Position numbers and translations under genes: made by a program
Notes under the pieces: model-generated
Told to the model about the DNA's origin: nothing
What the model saw: only the letters and a program-made list of their open reading frames with translations
The model's database searches: none
Assembly (NCBI RefSeq): GCF_035917575.1
Contig: NZ_CP109090.1
Coordinates: 1,426,001-1,490,000 of the forward strand
DNA from: Streptomyces sp. NBC_01788
GTDB lineage: Bacteria > Actinomycetota > Actinomycetes > Streptomycetales > Streptomycetaceae
Length of the DNA: 64,000 bases
Reading direction: 5' to 3'
Shown here: in pieces, positions 7,989 through 17,900 of the stretch
How positions within the stretch are numbered: position 1 is the first letter of the stretch
How the letters are laid out: every line of letters begins with the position of its first letter

Positions 7989-9254
7989 ATGAACCTGCTG
8001 AACACGCTGGTGGACAAGGGACTTCGGCGCGAGTCGCCGACCCGCGAGGAAGCTCTGGCCGTGCTGGCCACCTCGGACGACGACCTGCTGGATGTGGTGG
8101 CCGCGGCCGGGAAGGTGCGCCGCCACTGGTTCGGCCGGCGGGTGAAACTCAACTATCTCGTCAACCTCAAGTCGGGTCTGTGCCCCGAGGACTGCTCGTA
8201 CTGCTCGCAGCGGCTCGGTTCGAAGGCCGACATCCTCAAGTACACCTGGCTCAAGCCCGACCAGGCCTCCGAGGCCGCCGCGGCCGGGCTCGCGGGCGGC
8301 GCCAAGCGGGTCTGCCTGGTGGCCAGCGGGCGCGGTCCGACCGACCGTGACGTGGACCGGGTCTCCGACACCATCAAGGCGATCAAGGAGCAGAACGAGG
8401 GTGTCGAGGTGTGCGCCTGCCTCGGTCTGCTCTCCGACGGCCAGGCCGAGCGGCTGCGCGAGGCCGGGGCCGACGCCTACAACCACAACCTCAACACCTC
8501 CGAGGCGACGTACGGCGGCATCACCACCACCCACACCTACGCCGACCGGGTGGACACGGTGCACAAGGCGCACGCGGCCGGGCTGTCCGCCTGCTCGGGG
8601 CTCATCGCGGGTATGGGCGAGAGCGACGAGGACCTGGTCGACGTGGTCTTCTCGCTGCGCGAGCTGGACCCGGACTCCGTTCCGGTGAACTTCCTGATCC
8701 CGTTCGAGGGCACACCGCTCGCCAAGGAGTGGAACCTGACCCCGCAGCGCTGCCTGCGGATCCTGGCGATGGTCCGGTTCGTCTGCCCGGACGTGGAGGT
8801 GCGGATCGCGGGCGGCCGCGAGGTGCACCTGCGCACCATGCAGCCCCTCGCGCTGCACCTGGCCAACTCGATCTTCCTCGGCGACTACCTGACCAGCGAG
8901 GGCCAGGCGGGCAAGGCCGACCTGGAGATGATCGCGGACGCCGGGTTCGAGGTGGAGGGCGCCGACCAGGTGACGCTGCCCGAGCACCGGTCGGCGGCCG
9001 GGGGCGCGTGCGGGTCGCACGACGGCGCCGGGTGCGGGTCCCACGAAGGTTCGGGCTGCGGATCGCACGAGGAGCCGGGGTGCGGGTCGCACCAGGGTGG
9101 CGGAGTCTGCGGCTCCGCCGAGGCACCGGCAGCCGAGGCACCGGCACCGGAATCGGCGCCGGTACCGGAGCCCGCGGCCGGCAACGAGCCGCGTACCGAC
9201 CTGGTCGCCGTACGCCGCCGGGGCGCCGGAACGGACCTCGCGCCCAATGCCTGA
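7989..9254 (+). CDS. bioB: Biotin synthase with Cys/His-rich C-terminal tail
   Basis: This 421-residue radical-SAM enzyme inserts sulfur into dethiobiotin. The [4Fe-4S] cysteines are C65, C69 and C72 ([10 protein letters not shown]). The catalytic domain (BATS included) ends near residue 335. The last ~85 residues are unusual: four CGSH repeats encoded by near-identical 24-27-bp units, then an Ala/Pro/Glu linker and a basic end. The start is the ATG at 7989 ([10 protein letters not shown]); upstream in-frame codons lack support. The stop overlaps the bioA start by 8 nt. The tail is not needed for catalysis in typical BioB proteins and may bind metal or donate Fe/S, which is inference. Confidence 0.93.
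   Translation: MNLLNTLVDKGLRRESPTREEALAVLATSDDDLLDVVAAAGKVRRHWFGRRVKLNYLVNLKSGLCPEDCSYCSQRLGSKADILKYTWLKPDQASEAAAAGLAGGAKRVCLVASGRGPTDRDVDRVSDTIKAIKEQNEGVEVCACLGLLSDGQAERLREAGADAYNHNLNTSEATYGGITTTHTYADRVDTVHKAHAAGLSACSGLIAGMGESDEDLVDVVFSLRELDPDSVPVNFLIPFEGTPLAKEWNLTPQRCLRILAMVRFVCPDVEVRIAGGREVHLRTMQPLALHLANSIFLGDYLTSEGQAGKADLEMIADAGFEVEGADQVTLPEHRSAAGGACGSHDGAGCGSHEGSGCGSHEEPGCGSHQGGGVCGSAEAPAAEAPAPESAPVPEPAAGNEPRTDLVAVRRRGAGTDLAPNA
9009..9116 (+). repeat. In-frame tandem repeat encoding CGSH units
   Basis: Three 24-bp units (9009, 9033, 9057) and a 27-bp unit (9081) are followed by a partial unit at 9108. Each begins TGCGG(G/A)TC(G/C)CAC, giving Cys-Gly-Ser-His. It lies inside the bioB tail. 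Confidence 0.9.
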
Positions 9255-10545
9255 TCCCCACAACACGCCCGGCCCGGACGTGCCCGAGCTGCTGGAGCTC
9301 GACCGGCGGCACGTGTGGCACCCGTACGGACCCATGCCCGGCCGCCAGGAACCGCTCGTCGTGGAGTCGGCGAGCGGGGTCCGGCTGAGGCTCGCGGACG
9401 GCTCGGGCGAACTGGTCGACGGCATGTCGTCGTGGTGGGCGGCGATCCACGGCTACAACCACCCGGTGCTGAACGAGGCCGCGCGGGAGCAGCTGGAGCG
9501 GATGAGCCACGTGATGTTCGGCGGGCTCACGCACGAGCCCGCCGTCCGGCTGGCGAAGCTCCTCGTCGACATGTCACCGGAGGGACTCGAGCACGTGTTC
9601 CTCGCCGACTCCGGTTCGGTGTCGGTCGAGGTCGCGGTCAAGATGTGCCTGCAGTACTGGCGCTCGCTCGGCCGCCCGGACAAGCGGCGGCTGCTGACCT
9701 GGCGGGGCGGCTACCACGGGGACACCTGGCAGCCGATGTCCGTGTGCGACCCCGAGGGCGGGATGCACGAGCTGTGGACCGGTGTGCTGCCCCGTCAGGT
9801 CTTCGCCGACGCACCGCCGGCCGAGTACGAGGAGGCGTACGCCGCCCACCTGCGCGAGATGGTCGAACGGCACGCCGGCGAACTGGCCGCCGTGATCGTC
9901 GAACCGGTGGTGCAGGGCGCGGGCGGGATGCGCTTCCACTCCCCCGCCTATCTGCGGGTGCTGCGCGAGGTGTGCGACGCGCACGACGTGCTCCTGGTGT
10001 TCGACGAGATCGCGACCGGGTTCGGGCGCACCGGCGCCCTGTTCGCGGCGGAGCACGCCGCCGTGACGCCGGACGTGATGTGCGTGGGCAAGGCGCTGAC
10101 GGGCGGCTATCTGACGATGGCGGCGACGCTGTGCACCGCGCGGGTGGCCGAGGGGATCTCGCGCGGCGAGGTGCCGGTGCTCGCGCACGGCCCGACCTTC
10201 ATGGCCAACCCGCTGGCGGCGGCCGTGGCCTGCGCGTCGATCGAGCTGCTGCTCGGCCAGGACTGGCGCGCGGAGGTCAAGCGGATCGAGGCGGGGCTAC
10301 GGGACGGACTCGCTCCGGCGGCGGAGCTGCCGGGTGTGCGGGACGTGCGTGTCATGGGCGCCATCGGAGTGGTCCAGCTCGACCACGCGGTGGACATGGC
10401 GGCGGCCACGCGGGCGGCCGTGCGCGAGGGCGTGTGGCTGCGGCCGTTCCGCGACCTGGTGTACACGATGCCGCCGTACGTCACCGGCGACGTGGACGTG
10501 GCACGGATCGCGCGCGCGGTGTGCGCGGCGGCGAGGGAGGGCTGA
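9247..10545 (+). CDS. bioA: Adenosylmethionine-8-amino-7-oxononanoate aminotransferase
   Basis: This 432-residue class-III PLP aminotransferase makes 7,8-diaminopelargonate using SAM as amino donor. Seen are the HVWHPYGPM start motif, [13 protein letters not shown], the cofactor-binding [13 protein letters not shown] block and the Lys in [17 protein letters not shown]. The ATG at 9247 lies inside the end of bioB (8-nt overlap), indicating translational coupling; bioD follows with a 1-nt gap. Length and order are typical of actinobacterial bioBAD. Confidence 0.94.
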   Translation: MPDPHNTPGPDVPELLELDRRHVWHPYGPMPGRQEPLVVESASGVRLRLADGSGELVDGMSSWWAAIHGYNHPVLNEAAREQLERMSHVMFGGLTHEPAVRLAKLLVDMSPEGLEHVFLADSGSVSVEVAVKMCLQYWRSLGRPDKRRLLTWRGGYHGDTWQPMSVCDPEGGMHELWTGVLPRQVFADAPPAEYEEAYAAHLREMVERHAGELAAVIVEPVVQGAGGMRFHSPAYLRVLREVCDAHDVLLVFDEIATGFGRTGALFAAEHAAVTPDVMCVGKALTGGYLTMAATLCTARVAEGISRGEVPVLAHGPTFMANPLAAAVACASIELLLGQDWRAEVKRIEAGLRDGLAPAAELPGVRDVRVMGAIGVVQLDHAVDMAAATRAAVREGVWLRPFRDLVYTMPPYVTGDVDVARIARAVCAAAREG

Positions 10546-10546
10546 G

Positions 10547-11284
10547 ATGCCGGTACTGGTGATCACGGGCACGGGCACGGAGGTCGGCAAGACGGTGGCG
10601 ACGGCCGCCGTCGCCGCCGCGGCCGTCGCGGCCGGGCGGTCGGTGGCCGTGCTGAAGCCCGCGCAGACCGGTGTGGGGCCGGACGAGCGCGGGGACGCCG
10701 ACGAGGTCGCCCGGCTGGCCGGTGATGTCACGGCGCGTGAACTCGCGCGCTATCCGGAGCCGTTGGCGCCCGCGACGGCGGCCCTGCGGGCCGGGCTGGC
10801 GCCGGTGCGCCCGCACGAGGTGGCCGAGGCCGCCGCCAAGCTGGCCACCGAGCACGACCTGGTGCTGGTGGAGGGCGCGGGCGGGCTGCTCGTCCGCTTC
10901 GACGCGGACGGCGGCACCCTGGCGGACGCGGCGCGGCTGCTGGGCGCTCCGGTGCTGGTCGTGGCCACGGCGGGTCTGGGCACGCTGAACACGACGGAGC
11001 TGACGGCCCGTGAACTGCGTGCCCGCGGTCTGGACCTGCTCGGCGTGGTGATCGGCAGCTGGCCCGCCGAGCCCGACCTCGCCTGCCGGTGCAACGTCAC
11101 CGACCTCCCCGAAACCGCCGGTGCCCCCCTGCTGGGCGCCCTCCCCGAAGCGGCGGGCGCCCTGCCCCCGCCCGCCTTCCGCTCCCTGGCCCCCACCTGG
11201 CTGGCCCCCCGGCTCGACGGCACGTGGAACGCGTCGGTCTTCACCGGCCGCGAGGCACCCGCACCGTTCACCGGCGGCGTCTGA
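10547..11284 (+). CDS. bioD: Dethiobiotin synthetase
   Basis: This 245-residue ATP-dependent carboxylase closes the ureido ring of dethiobiotin. It has a P-loop GTGTEVGKT (8-16), the substrate-binding KPAQTG block, VEGAGGLLVRF, and the nucleotide-contacting region near GLDLLGVVIGSW. It begins one nucleotide after the bioA stop and is the last gene of bioBAD. Together with bioF it completes the late biotin pathway; genes for pimelate synthesis are not in this window. Confidence 0.93.
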   Translation: MPVLVITGTGTEVGKTVATAAVAAAAVAAGRSVAVLKPAQTGVGPDERGDADEVARLAGDVTARELARYPEPLAPATAALRAGLAPVRPHEVAEAAAKLATEHDLVLVEGAGGLLVRFDADGGTLADAARLLGAPVLVVATAGLGTLNTTELTARELRARGLDLLGVVIGSWPAEPDLACRCNVTDLPETAGAPLLGALPEAAGALPPPAFRSLAPTWLAPRLDGTWNASVFTGREAPAPFTGGV

Positions 11285-11380
11285 CGGGGCCGCCCGGCCT
11301 CGCGGAAGTGTGGGGCGGGGCGTGCGGTGGGCAGGCGCTGGGGACACTCACCGTGGGTTTGTCACGGTCGGGAGGGTGCC

Positions 11381-12088
11381 ATGGTGTCGTGGTCCGGCGG
11401 CCGCGGGAAGGCGGCGCGGGAGGCCGTCCGGCATCCGGTGTTCGCCCGTTACTACGCCCGGGCCGCCCTGGGCGCGGAGACCGGCATGGGCATCGCCGGG
11501 GTGCGCCGGCGGCTGCTGGCCGGGCTGTCCGGGCGGGTGATCGAGATCGGCGCGGGCACCGGGCTCAACTTCGCGCGCTACCCGGACTCGGTCGCGGAGG
11601 TCGTCGCGATCGAACCGGAGCGGCTGCTGCGGCAGCGGGCGTTCGAGGCCGCCCTGCGCGCCGAGGTCCCGGTCGACGTGGTGCCGGGCTGTGCGGAGGC
11701 GCTGCCGGTGAAGAGCGAGGCGTTCGACGCGGTGGTGCTCGCGCAGGTGCTGTGCAGCGTGCGCGACGTGCCGCGCGCGCTCGCCGAGGCGCGGCGGGTG
11801 CTGAAGCCCGGCGGCGAGGTGCGGTTCTTCGAGCACGGCCGCGGCGGGGGCCGGGCGATGGCCCTGACCCAGCGCACCTTGGACCTCACGGTGTGGCCCC
11901 TGCTGTGCGGCGGCTGCCATCTGGCCCGCGACGCGGTCCCCGCCCTGCGCGACGCCGGGTTCGAGCTGGGCCCCTACCGGCGAATGCTGATTCCGGAGAA
12001 GGGGCCGGTCCTGCCCTCCTCGTACTGCGTGCTGGGCACGGCCTGGCGTCCGCTCTCCACGGGCCCCGGCAGGCGGCCGATCACCTGA
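11381..12088 (+). CDS. Class I SAM-dependent methyltransferase
   Basis: This 235-residue Rossmann-fold methyltransferase of the UbiE/Methyltransf_11 kind has motif I at VIEIGAGTGLNFARYP and an acidic motif II EVVAIEPE. A post-I block is DAVVLAQVLCSV, and LKPGGEVRFFEH is the usual motif III. The ATG at 11381 follows GGAGGG by 5 nt. It lies 96 bp after bioD and may be separately transcribed. The substrate cannot be deduced; similar proteins act on lipids or small phenolics. Confidence 0.85.
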   Translation: MVSWSGGRGKAAREAVRHPVFARYYARAALGAETGMGIAGVRRRLLAGLSGRVIEIGAGTGLNFARYPDSVAEVVAIEPERLLRQRAFEAALRAEVPVDVVPGCAEALPVKSEAFDAVVLAQVLCSVRDVPRALAEARRVLKPGGEVRFFEHGRGGGRAMALTQRTLDLTVWPLLCGGCHLARDAVPALRDAGFELGPYRRMLIPEKGPVLPSSYCVLGTAWRPLSTGPGRRPIT

Positions 12089-12300
12089 TCAGCCGATCGG
12101 ACGACCACGTGTGCCACTCTCCGTGCGGACACAGGCACAGAGCGCTGCGCGCATGCCCCTCGCGCGGTTGCCGGGGCCCTGAGAGCGCCGCCCGGCCCGC
12201 TGACGGATACCGGCTGTGGGCCGGGTCACATTACGCTCGGCTGGGGACGAAGCTGTCACGAGCCAGACGTAACGGGTCGAAGGACCCCCGAGGAGGCCCC

Positions 12301-13167
12301 GTGTCCATACCTGCTGCGCCGTCGGGCCGGGCGTCGGCCGACGGGATCGCGGCCCGCGCCCGCGGGCTGACCAAGGCGTACGGATCGGGCGAGACCGCCG
12401 TGCTCGCGCTGGACTCGGTGGACGTCGACATCGCACGCCGGCGTTTCACCACGGTGATGGGTCCCTCCGGCTCCGGGAAGTCCACGCTGATGCACTGCCT
12501 GGCCGGACTGGACACCGTCACGGCCGGCCAGGTCTGGGTCGGGGACACCGAGATCACCGGACTGAAGGACCGCGAACTGACCCGGCTGCGCCGGGACCGG
12601 ATCGGCTTCATGTTCCAGTCGTTCAACCTCATCCCCACCCTGAACGCGCTGGAGAACATCACGCTGCCGATGGACATCGCGGGCCGCAGGCCTGACGAGA
12701 AGTGGCTGGACGAGGTCATCGACACGCTGGGGCTGCGCAACCGGCTGGGGCACCGTCCGTCCCAGCTGTCCGGCGGCCAGCAGCAGCGTGTGGCCTGCGC
12801 GCGGGCCCTGGCCTCCCGTCCGGAGCTGATCTTCGCCGACGAACCGACCGGCAATCTCGACTCGCGGGCCGGTCTCGAGGTGCTCGGCTTCCTGCGCGAC
12901 GCCGTCGACAGCCTCGGGCAGACCGTCGTCATGGTGACCCACGACCCGAACGCCGCCGCCCACTCCGACCTGGTGCTGTACCTCGCGGACGGCCGGATCG
13001 TGGACGCGATGGAGCATCCGACCGCGGAGGCCGTGCTGGAGCGCATGCGCCTGTTCGCCGGAGCGGTCGTCCCCGCCGCCCCCGGCTTCGATCCCGGCTT
13101 CGATCCCGGCCTCGACGCGTTCCACGGCCGGCTCGGCGGGGACGGCCTCGCCGTCGAGGAGGCCTGA
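12301..13167 (+). CDS. ABC transporter ATP-binding protein (MacB/LolD type)
   Basis: This 288-residue ATPase pairs with the FtsX-like permease 4 bp downstream. It shows Walker A GPSGSGKS (54-61), signature LSGGQQQR, Walker B/D-loop IFADEPTGNLDS and H-loop MVTHDP. The GTG at 12301 follows GAGGAGG. A Gly/Asp/Phe-rich extension of about 50 residues at the C-terminus (GFDPGFDPGLD) is an oddity without known role. The unit is probably an efflux or extracytoplasmic mechanotransmission ABC system rather than an importer; no binding protein is nearby. Confidence 0.93.
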   Translation: MSIPAAPSGRASADGIAARARGLTKAYGSGETAVLALDSVDVDIARRRFTTVMGPSGSGKSTLMHCLAGLDTVTAGQVWVGDTEITGLKDRELTRLRRDRIGFMFQSFNLIPTLNALENITLPMDIAGRRPDEKWLDEVIDTLGLRNRLGHRPSQLSGGQQQRVACARALASRPELIFADEPTGNLDSRAGLEVLGFLRDAVDSLGQTVVMVTHDPNAAAHSDLVLYLADGRIVDAMEHPTAEAVLERMRLFAGAVVPAAPGFDPGFDPGLDAFHGRLGGDGLAVEEA

Positions 13168-13171
13168 TCCG

Positions 13172-15739
13172 GTGCTCAAGGCGACCCTGCGCAGCTTCCT
13201 GGACCACAGGGGGCGGCTGCTGCTCTCGGCCCTGGCCGTCATCCTGTCCGTGGCCTTCGTCACGGGCAGCCTGATCTTCTCCGACACCGTCGCCCGCACC
13301 TTCAACCAGCTTTTCGCCTCGACCGCCGCCGATGTGACGGTGGCGCCCAAGCAGGAGCTGACGTCCGCACTGCCCACCGGCGTCGTGCAGACCGTGCCGG
13401 CGTCCCTCGCCCAGCGGGTGGCCGGGGTCGACGGCGTGGCGGCGACGCACGTGGACGTGGCCGTCCGGAACGCCATGGTCGTCGACAGCCGCAACGAAGC
13501 GGTCGGCCCGACCACCGGCGCCCCGACCGTCGTCTCCAACTGGCAGGTCACCGACCGCAGCCCGGTGCGGCTGACCTCCGGACACGCCCCGCGCGGTGAC
13601 GGCGAGGCCCTGCTGGACGCCGACACCGCCCGGCACGACGGCGTACGGATCGGCGACATGCTCGCGGTCCAGGCGCAGCCCGGCTCGTTCCGCGTCCGGG
13701 TCGTCGGCATCGCCACGTTCACCACCACCAACCCGGGTGCGGCCAGGCTCTTCCTGGACACGCCCACCGCCCAGGCCAGGCTGCTCGGCTCGACCGCCCG
13801 TGCGACGAGCATCTCGGTCGACGCGGCCAAGGGCGTCACCGACGCCCAGCTCAAGCAACGCGTCGCCCGGGCCGTCGGCAGCGGCGGCTACGACCTGCGG
13901 ACCGCCGGTGAGCAGGCCAAGTCGGCCGCCGCCCGGCTCGGCGGATTCGTCAAGATCATCAAGTACGTCATGGTCGGGTTCGCCGGGATCGCGGTCCTCG
14001 TCGGCATCTTCCTGATCGTCAACACCTTCTCCATGCTCATCGCCCAGCGCACCCGCGAGCTGGGTCTGCTGCGCGCCCTGGGCGCCGACCGGCAGCAGGT
14101 CCGGCGCTCGGTGCTGGCCGAGGCGGTGCTGCTCGGCGTCGTCGGCTCCACGGTGGGACTCGCGGCCGGGATCGGTCTGGCGGCCGGGCTGATCCAGCTG
14201 ATGAGCTCGTTCGACATGAACCTGACGACCTCGGCGATGGTCGTCAGGTGGAGCACGCCCGTCGCCGCGTACGGCGTCGGCATCGGTGTCACCTTCCTGG
14301 CGGCCTACCTCCCGGCCCGCCGCGCCGCGGCCGTCTCGCCCATGGCGGCCCTGGCGGACACCGAGGTGGCCGGCGTGGGCCGGCCGCTGCGGGTGCGCGC
14401 GCTGGCGGGCGCGGGCGTGGGCGCGGCCGGCGCGGCGGCGCTCGCGGGCTGCGCCGCCGCGCACCGGACCGCGACCGCCGCCTCCCTGCTGGGCGTGGGC
14501 ATCGTCCTCACCCTGGTCGCCGTCGTCGTCGCCGGGCCGCTGCTGGTGCGCCCGCTGATCCGGGTGCTGGGCGGGGCCTTCCCGGCCCTGTTCGGGTCCA
14601 TCGGGCGGATGAGCCAGCGCAACGCGCTGCGCAACCCGCGCCGTACCGGCGCCACCGCGGCCGCCCTGATGGTGGGCCTTGCCCTGGTCGGCGGACTGTC
14701 CGTGGCCAGTGCCTCCATGACCAACTCCCTGGATCGGCAGATCGACAGGGTGCTGGGCGCCGACTACGTGGTGCAGAACCGCAACTTCCTGCCGTTCTCC
14801 GCGGAGGTCACGCACACGGTGCGCGACACCCCGGGCGCCGGCACCGTCGTACGGCAGCGCCTCGCGGCCGTCGCCCTGCGGCTGCCGGACGGCAAGCGCG
14901 TCGCGACCACCGCCTCCGGGTACGACCCGCGGCTCGACTCGGTCGCCCACATCAAGTACGTCCGCGGCGACACGGCGGCGGCGCTCGCCGACGGGCACAT
15001 CGCCATGGACGCGCGCTTCGCCGGGAAGCACGGGGTGCGGGCCGGGACCGTGCTGCCCGTCGAGTTCCAGGGCGGACGGCAGGCACGGCTGACCGTGGCG
15101 GCGCTCACCAACCAGGACGCGGCCGAGGGGCTCGGCATCGAGGGCGGCGTGTACTTCGGCATGGGGACCCTGGAGAAGTACGTGCCGAACACCCCGGACG
15201 CCGCCCTGTACGTGAACGCCGCTCCCGGCACCGGCGCCGGGCAGTTGCGCGCCCACCTGGAGAAGGCCCTCGTGCCGTACCCCAATGTGCAGGTGCGCGA
15301 CCAGGCGGACTACAAGAAGCTCGTCCACGACCAGATCGCGGTCCTGCTCTACCTCGTCTACGCGCTGCTCGGCCTCGCGATCGTCATCGCGGTCCTGGGC
15401 GTGGTCAACACCCTCGCCCTGTCGGTGGTGGAGCGCACCCGGGAGATCGGTCTGCTGAGGGCCATCGGTCTGTCCCGCCGTCAGCTGCGGCGGATGATCC
15501 GGCTGGAGTCGGTGGTGATCGCCGTCTTCGGCGCGGTCCTGGGACTGTCCCTGGGCCTGGTGTGGGGCCTGTGCACCCAGCGGGTGCTGGCACTTCAGGG
15601 CATGAGGGCGCTGGCCATCCCCTGGAGCACGATCGTGGCGGTGGTGATCGGCGCGGCGCTCGTGGGCGTAGTGGCGGCGCTGCTGCCGGCGCTGCGCGCC
15701 TCCCGGATGAACGTGCTGGCGGCGATCGCGCACGAGTGA
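13172..15739 (+). CDS. FtsX-like ABC permease, duplicated (MacB/DevC-type)
   Basis: This 855-residue membrane protein has two FtsX modules: TM1 near 17-37, a periplasmic-type domain, three TM helices around 265-385, then further helices, a second extracellular domain from about 520, and a C-terminal three-helix FtsX block (about 725-850, ending LLPALRASRMNVLAAI). The signature TRELGLLRALGADRQQVRRS appears in the first half and TREIGLLRAIGLSRRQLRRM in the second. It should be driven by the ATPase encoded just upstream. The exported molecule is unknown. Confidence 0.92.
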   Translation: MLKATLRSFLDHRGRLLLSALAVILSVAFVTGSLIFSDTVARTFNQLFASTAADVTVAPKQELTSALPTGVVQTVPASLAQRVAGVDGVAATHVDVAVRNAMVVDSRNEAVGPTTGAPTVVSNWQVTDRSPVRLTSGHAPRGDGEALLDADTARHDGVRIGDMLAVQAQPGSFRVRVVGIATFTTTNPGAARLFLDTPTAQARLLGSTARATSISVDAAKGVTDAQLKQRVARAVGSGGYDLRTAGEQAKSAAARLGGFVKIIKYVMVGFAGIAVLVGIFLIVNTFSMLIAQRTRELGLLRALGADRQQVRRSVLAEAVLLGVVGSTVGLAAGIGLAAGLIQLMSSFDMNLTTSAMVVRWSTPVAAYGVGIGVTFLAAYLPARRAAAVSPMAALADTEVAGVGRPLRVRALAGAGVGAAGAAALAGCAAAHRTATAASLLGVGIVLTLVAVVVAGPLLVRPLIRVLGGAFPALFGSIGRMSQRNALRNPRRTGATAAALMVGLALVGGLSVASASMTNSLDRQIDRVLGADYVVQNRNFLPFSAEVTHTVRDTPGAGTVVRQRLAAVALRLPDGKRVATTASGYDPRLDSVAHIKYVRGDTAAALADGHIAMDARFAGKHGVRAGTVLPVEFQGGRQARLTVAALTNQDAAEGLGIEGGVYFGMGTLEKYVPNTPDAALYVNAAPGTGAGQLRAHLEKALVPYPNVQVRDQADYKKLVHDQIAVLLYLVYALLGLAIVIAVLGVVNTLALSVVERTREIGLLRAIGLSRRQLRRMIRLESVVIAVFGAVLGLSLGLVWGLCTQRVLALQGMRALAIPWSTIVAVVIGAALVGVVAALLPALRASRMNVLAAIAHE

Positions 15740-15814
15740 CCCGGTCGCGGCGGGCCCCGCGTCCGGATACTGGAATTGCGCCCGGCGCCCGGTGGCGCGT
15801 GGTGTCATCGCCGC

Positions 15815-16240
15815 ATGAGCGATCTGCACATACGCGCGGCGACCGCAGACGACCTAGACGCCGTACTGGCCTTCTGGACGACGGCCGCGGAGGGCACGAG
15901 CATCAGCGACGACCGGGACGGCGTGGCCCGCCTGATCGCCCGCGACCCGGAGTCCCTGCTGCTGGCGGTACGGGACGGCGAACTGGCCGGCACGGTCATC
16001 GCGGGCTTCGACGGCTGGCGCTGCCATCTGTACCGGCTGGCCGTGCACCCGGACCGGCGGCGCCAGGGCATCGGCTCCGCCCTGCTGGCGGCCGCCGAGG
16101 AACGGTTCGTGCGGCTCGGCGGGAGGCGCGGGGACGCCATGGTGCTCACCCGAAACGAGAACGCGCACCACGCCTGGCGGGCGGCGGGCTACGCGCCGGA
16201 GGAGCGCTGGCGTCGCTGGGTGAAGCCCCTGACGGACTGA
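15815..16240 (+). CDS. GNAT family N-acetyltransferase
   Basis: This 141-residue acetyl-CoA-dependent acyltransferase is a single GNAT fold. The acetyl-CoA loop is RRQGIGSALLAAAEERF, preceded by the beta4 strand LYRLAVHPDR. ENAHHAWRAAGYAPEERW is the usual last helix and strand. The start MSDLHIRAATADD at 15815 fits the domain edge; a longer frame from 15776 is not supported. The substrate is unknown. Confidence 0.9.
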   Translation: MSDLHIRAATADDLDAVLAFWTTAAEGTSISDDRDGVARLIARDPESLLLAVRDGELAGTVIAGFDGWRCHLYRLAVHPDRRRQGIGSALLAAAEERFVRLGGRRGDAMVLTRNENAHHAWRAAGYAPEERWRRWVKPLTD

Positions 16241-16388
16241 AAACGACCTTCCTTTGCCTTTCCTTTACCATTGCGGGACATCCGTTCCTGCATGAAAGGT
16301 TGTGAGCGTCCGCCCATGGGCGAGCCTCCCGAGCGCGACACAGCGCGCCAGCCCCTGCCCTGCCCGACCATGGGACGGGGGTGACCCG

Positions 16389-17900
16389 ATGACCGAAGTG
16401 CTCCTGTTGCTGGTGGCGGCGCTGCTCAGTCTCGCCTGCGGCGCCTTCGTCGCGGCCGAGTTCTCGCTGACGACCGTCGAGCGCGGTGCCCTGGAGCGGG
16501 CCGCCGAGCGCGGTGAGCGCGGCGCTGCCGGCGCGCTGAAGGCCGTACGGAACCTGACCTTCCAGCTCTCCGGGGCACAGCTCGGCATCACCGTCACCAA
16601 TCTGGTGGTCGGCATGCTCGCCGAGCCGTCGATCGGCAAGCTGATCGCGGGGCCGATCCAGGCGCTCGGTCTGTCCCGGTCCGCAGCGACCTCGGTCGCG
16701 CTGGCCCTGGGCACGGCCCTGTCCACGGTGTTCCTGATGGTCGTCGGCGAGCTGGTGCCCAAGAACTGGGCGATCTCCTCGCCGCTCGCGGTGGCCCGGC
16801 GGGTGGGCAGCCCGCAGCGCTGGTTCAGCGCCGCCTTCCGCCCCTTCATCACCCACCTGAACAACACGGCGAACCGCGTGGTGCGCCGGCTCGGCATGGA
16901 GCCCGCCGAGGAGCTCGCCTCCGCTCGCGGGCCCCAGGAACTCGCCGCCCTGGCCCGGCACTCCGCCAAGGAGGGCGCCCTGGAGGCGGACACCGCCGAG
17001 CTGTTCGTACGCACCCTCAACCTGGCGGACCTGACCGCGGAGAACGTGATGACCCCGCGGGTCCGGGTCGTGGCCCTCGACGCCCGGGCGACCTGCGAGG
17101 ACGTGGCGAACGCGACCCGGGCGACCGGGCTGTCCCGGTTCCCCGTCCACCAGGGCGGCCTCGACTCGGTCGTGGGCACCGCCCACATCAAGGACGTGCT
17201 GGCGATACCGGCCGAGCGCCGCACCCGCACACAGGTCTCGGAGATCATGCGCGAGCCGCTCCTGGTCCCCGAGTCGCTGACCGTCGACCGGCTGCTTGAC
17301 CGGCTGTCCGGCAAGCGCACGATGGCGGTCGTCATCGACGAGTACGGCGGCACCGCGGGCGTGGCGACGCTGGAGGACATCGTCGAGGAGGTGGTCGGCG
17401 AGGTGCGCGACGAGCACGACCCGCACGAGACGCCCGACATCGCGCCGGCCGGCGCCGACGAGGAGGGCCGCGCCCTGTACTCGGCGGGCGGCTCCGCGCG
17501 GGTGGACCAGCTCGCGCAGGTGGGGCTACGGGTGCCGGAGGGGCCGTACGAGACGCTGGCCGGCCTGATCGCCGCCGAACTCGGCCGGATCCCCGAGACC
17601 GGCGACATCCTCCAGACCGCCGGCTGGCGACTGGACGTCGTGGACTCGAGCGGCCACCGCGCAGCGCGCGTACTCCTGCACGCGCCACTGGACGACGAAC
17701 GGGGGGCGCGGGGCAAGGAAGGCGGGGACCGCGAGCACGGCGGATCAAGCGGGCACGGCGGGGACCACGAGGACCGCGTGCAGCGCGACGAGGCCGAGGA
17801 GCGCGGGGAAGGCACGCGCGGCAGGCACGGTGACGGGCCCGCTCCGAAGGACGAACGGCCGTGCGGTGGCGCGGAGGACGAGGGGAGGGCCGGGCGGTGA
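16389..17900 (+). CDS. CNNM/CorC-HlyC family transporter, first of pair
   Basis: This 503-residue membrane protein has a DUF21/CNNM transmembrane domain (about 1-190, with AEFSLTTVERGALE and VVGELVPKNWAISSP), a CBS pair (about 215-335, ending TMAVVIDEYGGTAGVATLEDI) and a CorC_HlyC domain (about 350-430). The family exports or senses Mg2+ and related cations. The last ~70 residues are a low-complexity Gly/Glu/His/Arg tail. The stop overlaps the start of the second CNNM gene (GTGA), so the two are translationally coupled and perhaps form a heterodimer. The ATG at 16389 is preferred over longer frames. Confidence 0.92.
   Translation: MTEVLLLLVAALLSLACGAFVAAEFSLTTVERGALERAAERGERGAAGALKAVRNLTFQLSGAQLGITVTNLVVGMLAEPSIGKLIAGPIQALGLSRSAATSVALALGTALSTVFLMVVGELVPKNWAISSPLAVARRVGSPQRWFSAAFRPFITHLNNTANRVVRRLGMEPAEELASARGPQELAALARHSAKEGALEADTAELFVRTLNLADLTAENVMTPRVRVVALDARATCEDVANATRATGLSRFPVHQGGLDSVVGTAHIKDVLAIPAERRTRTQVSEIMREPLLVPESLTVDRLLDRLSGKRTMAVVIDEYGGTAGVATLEDIVEEVVGEVRDEHDPHETPDIAPAGADEEGRALYSAGGSARVDQLAQVGLRVPEGPYETLAGLIAAELGRIPETGDILQTAGWRLDVVDSSGHRAARVLLHAPLDDERGARGKEGGDREHGGSSGHGGDHEDRVQRDEAEERGEGTRGRHGDGPAPKDERPCGGAEDEGRAGR

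Noticed and set aside
12929..15829. 966-codon minus-strand frame across the FtsX gene
   Set aside because: Antisense shadow of the permease; no start context or motifs.
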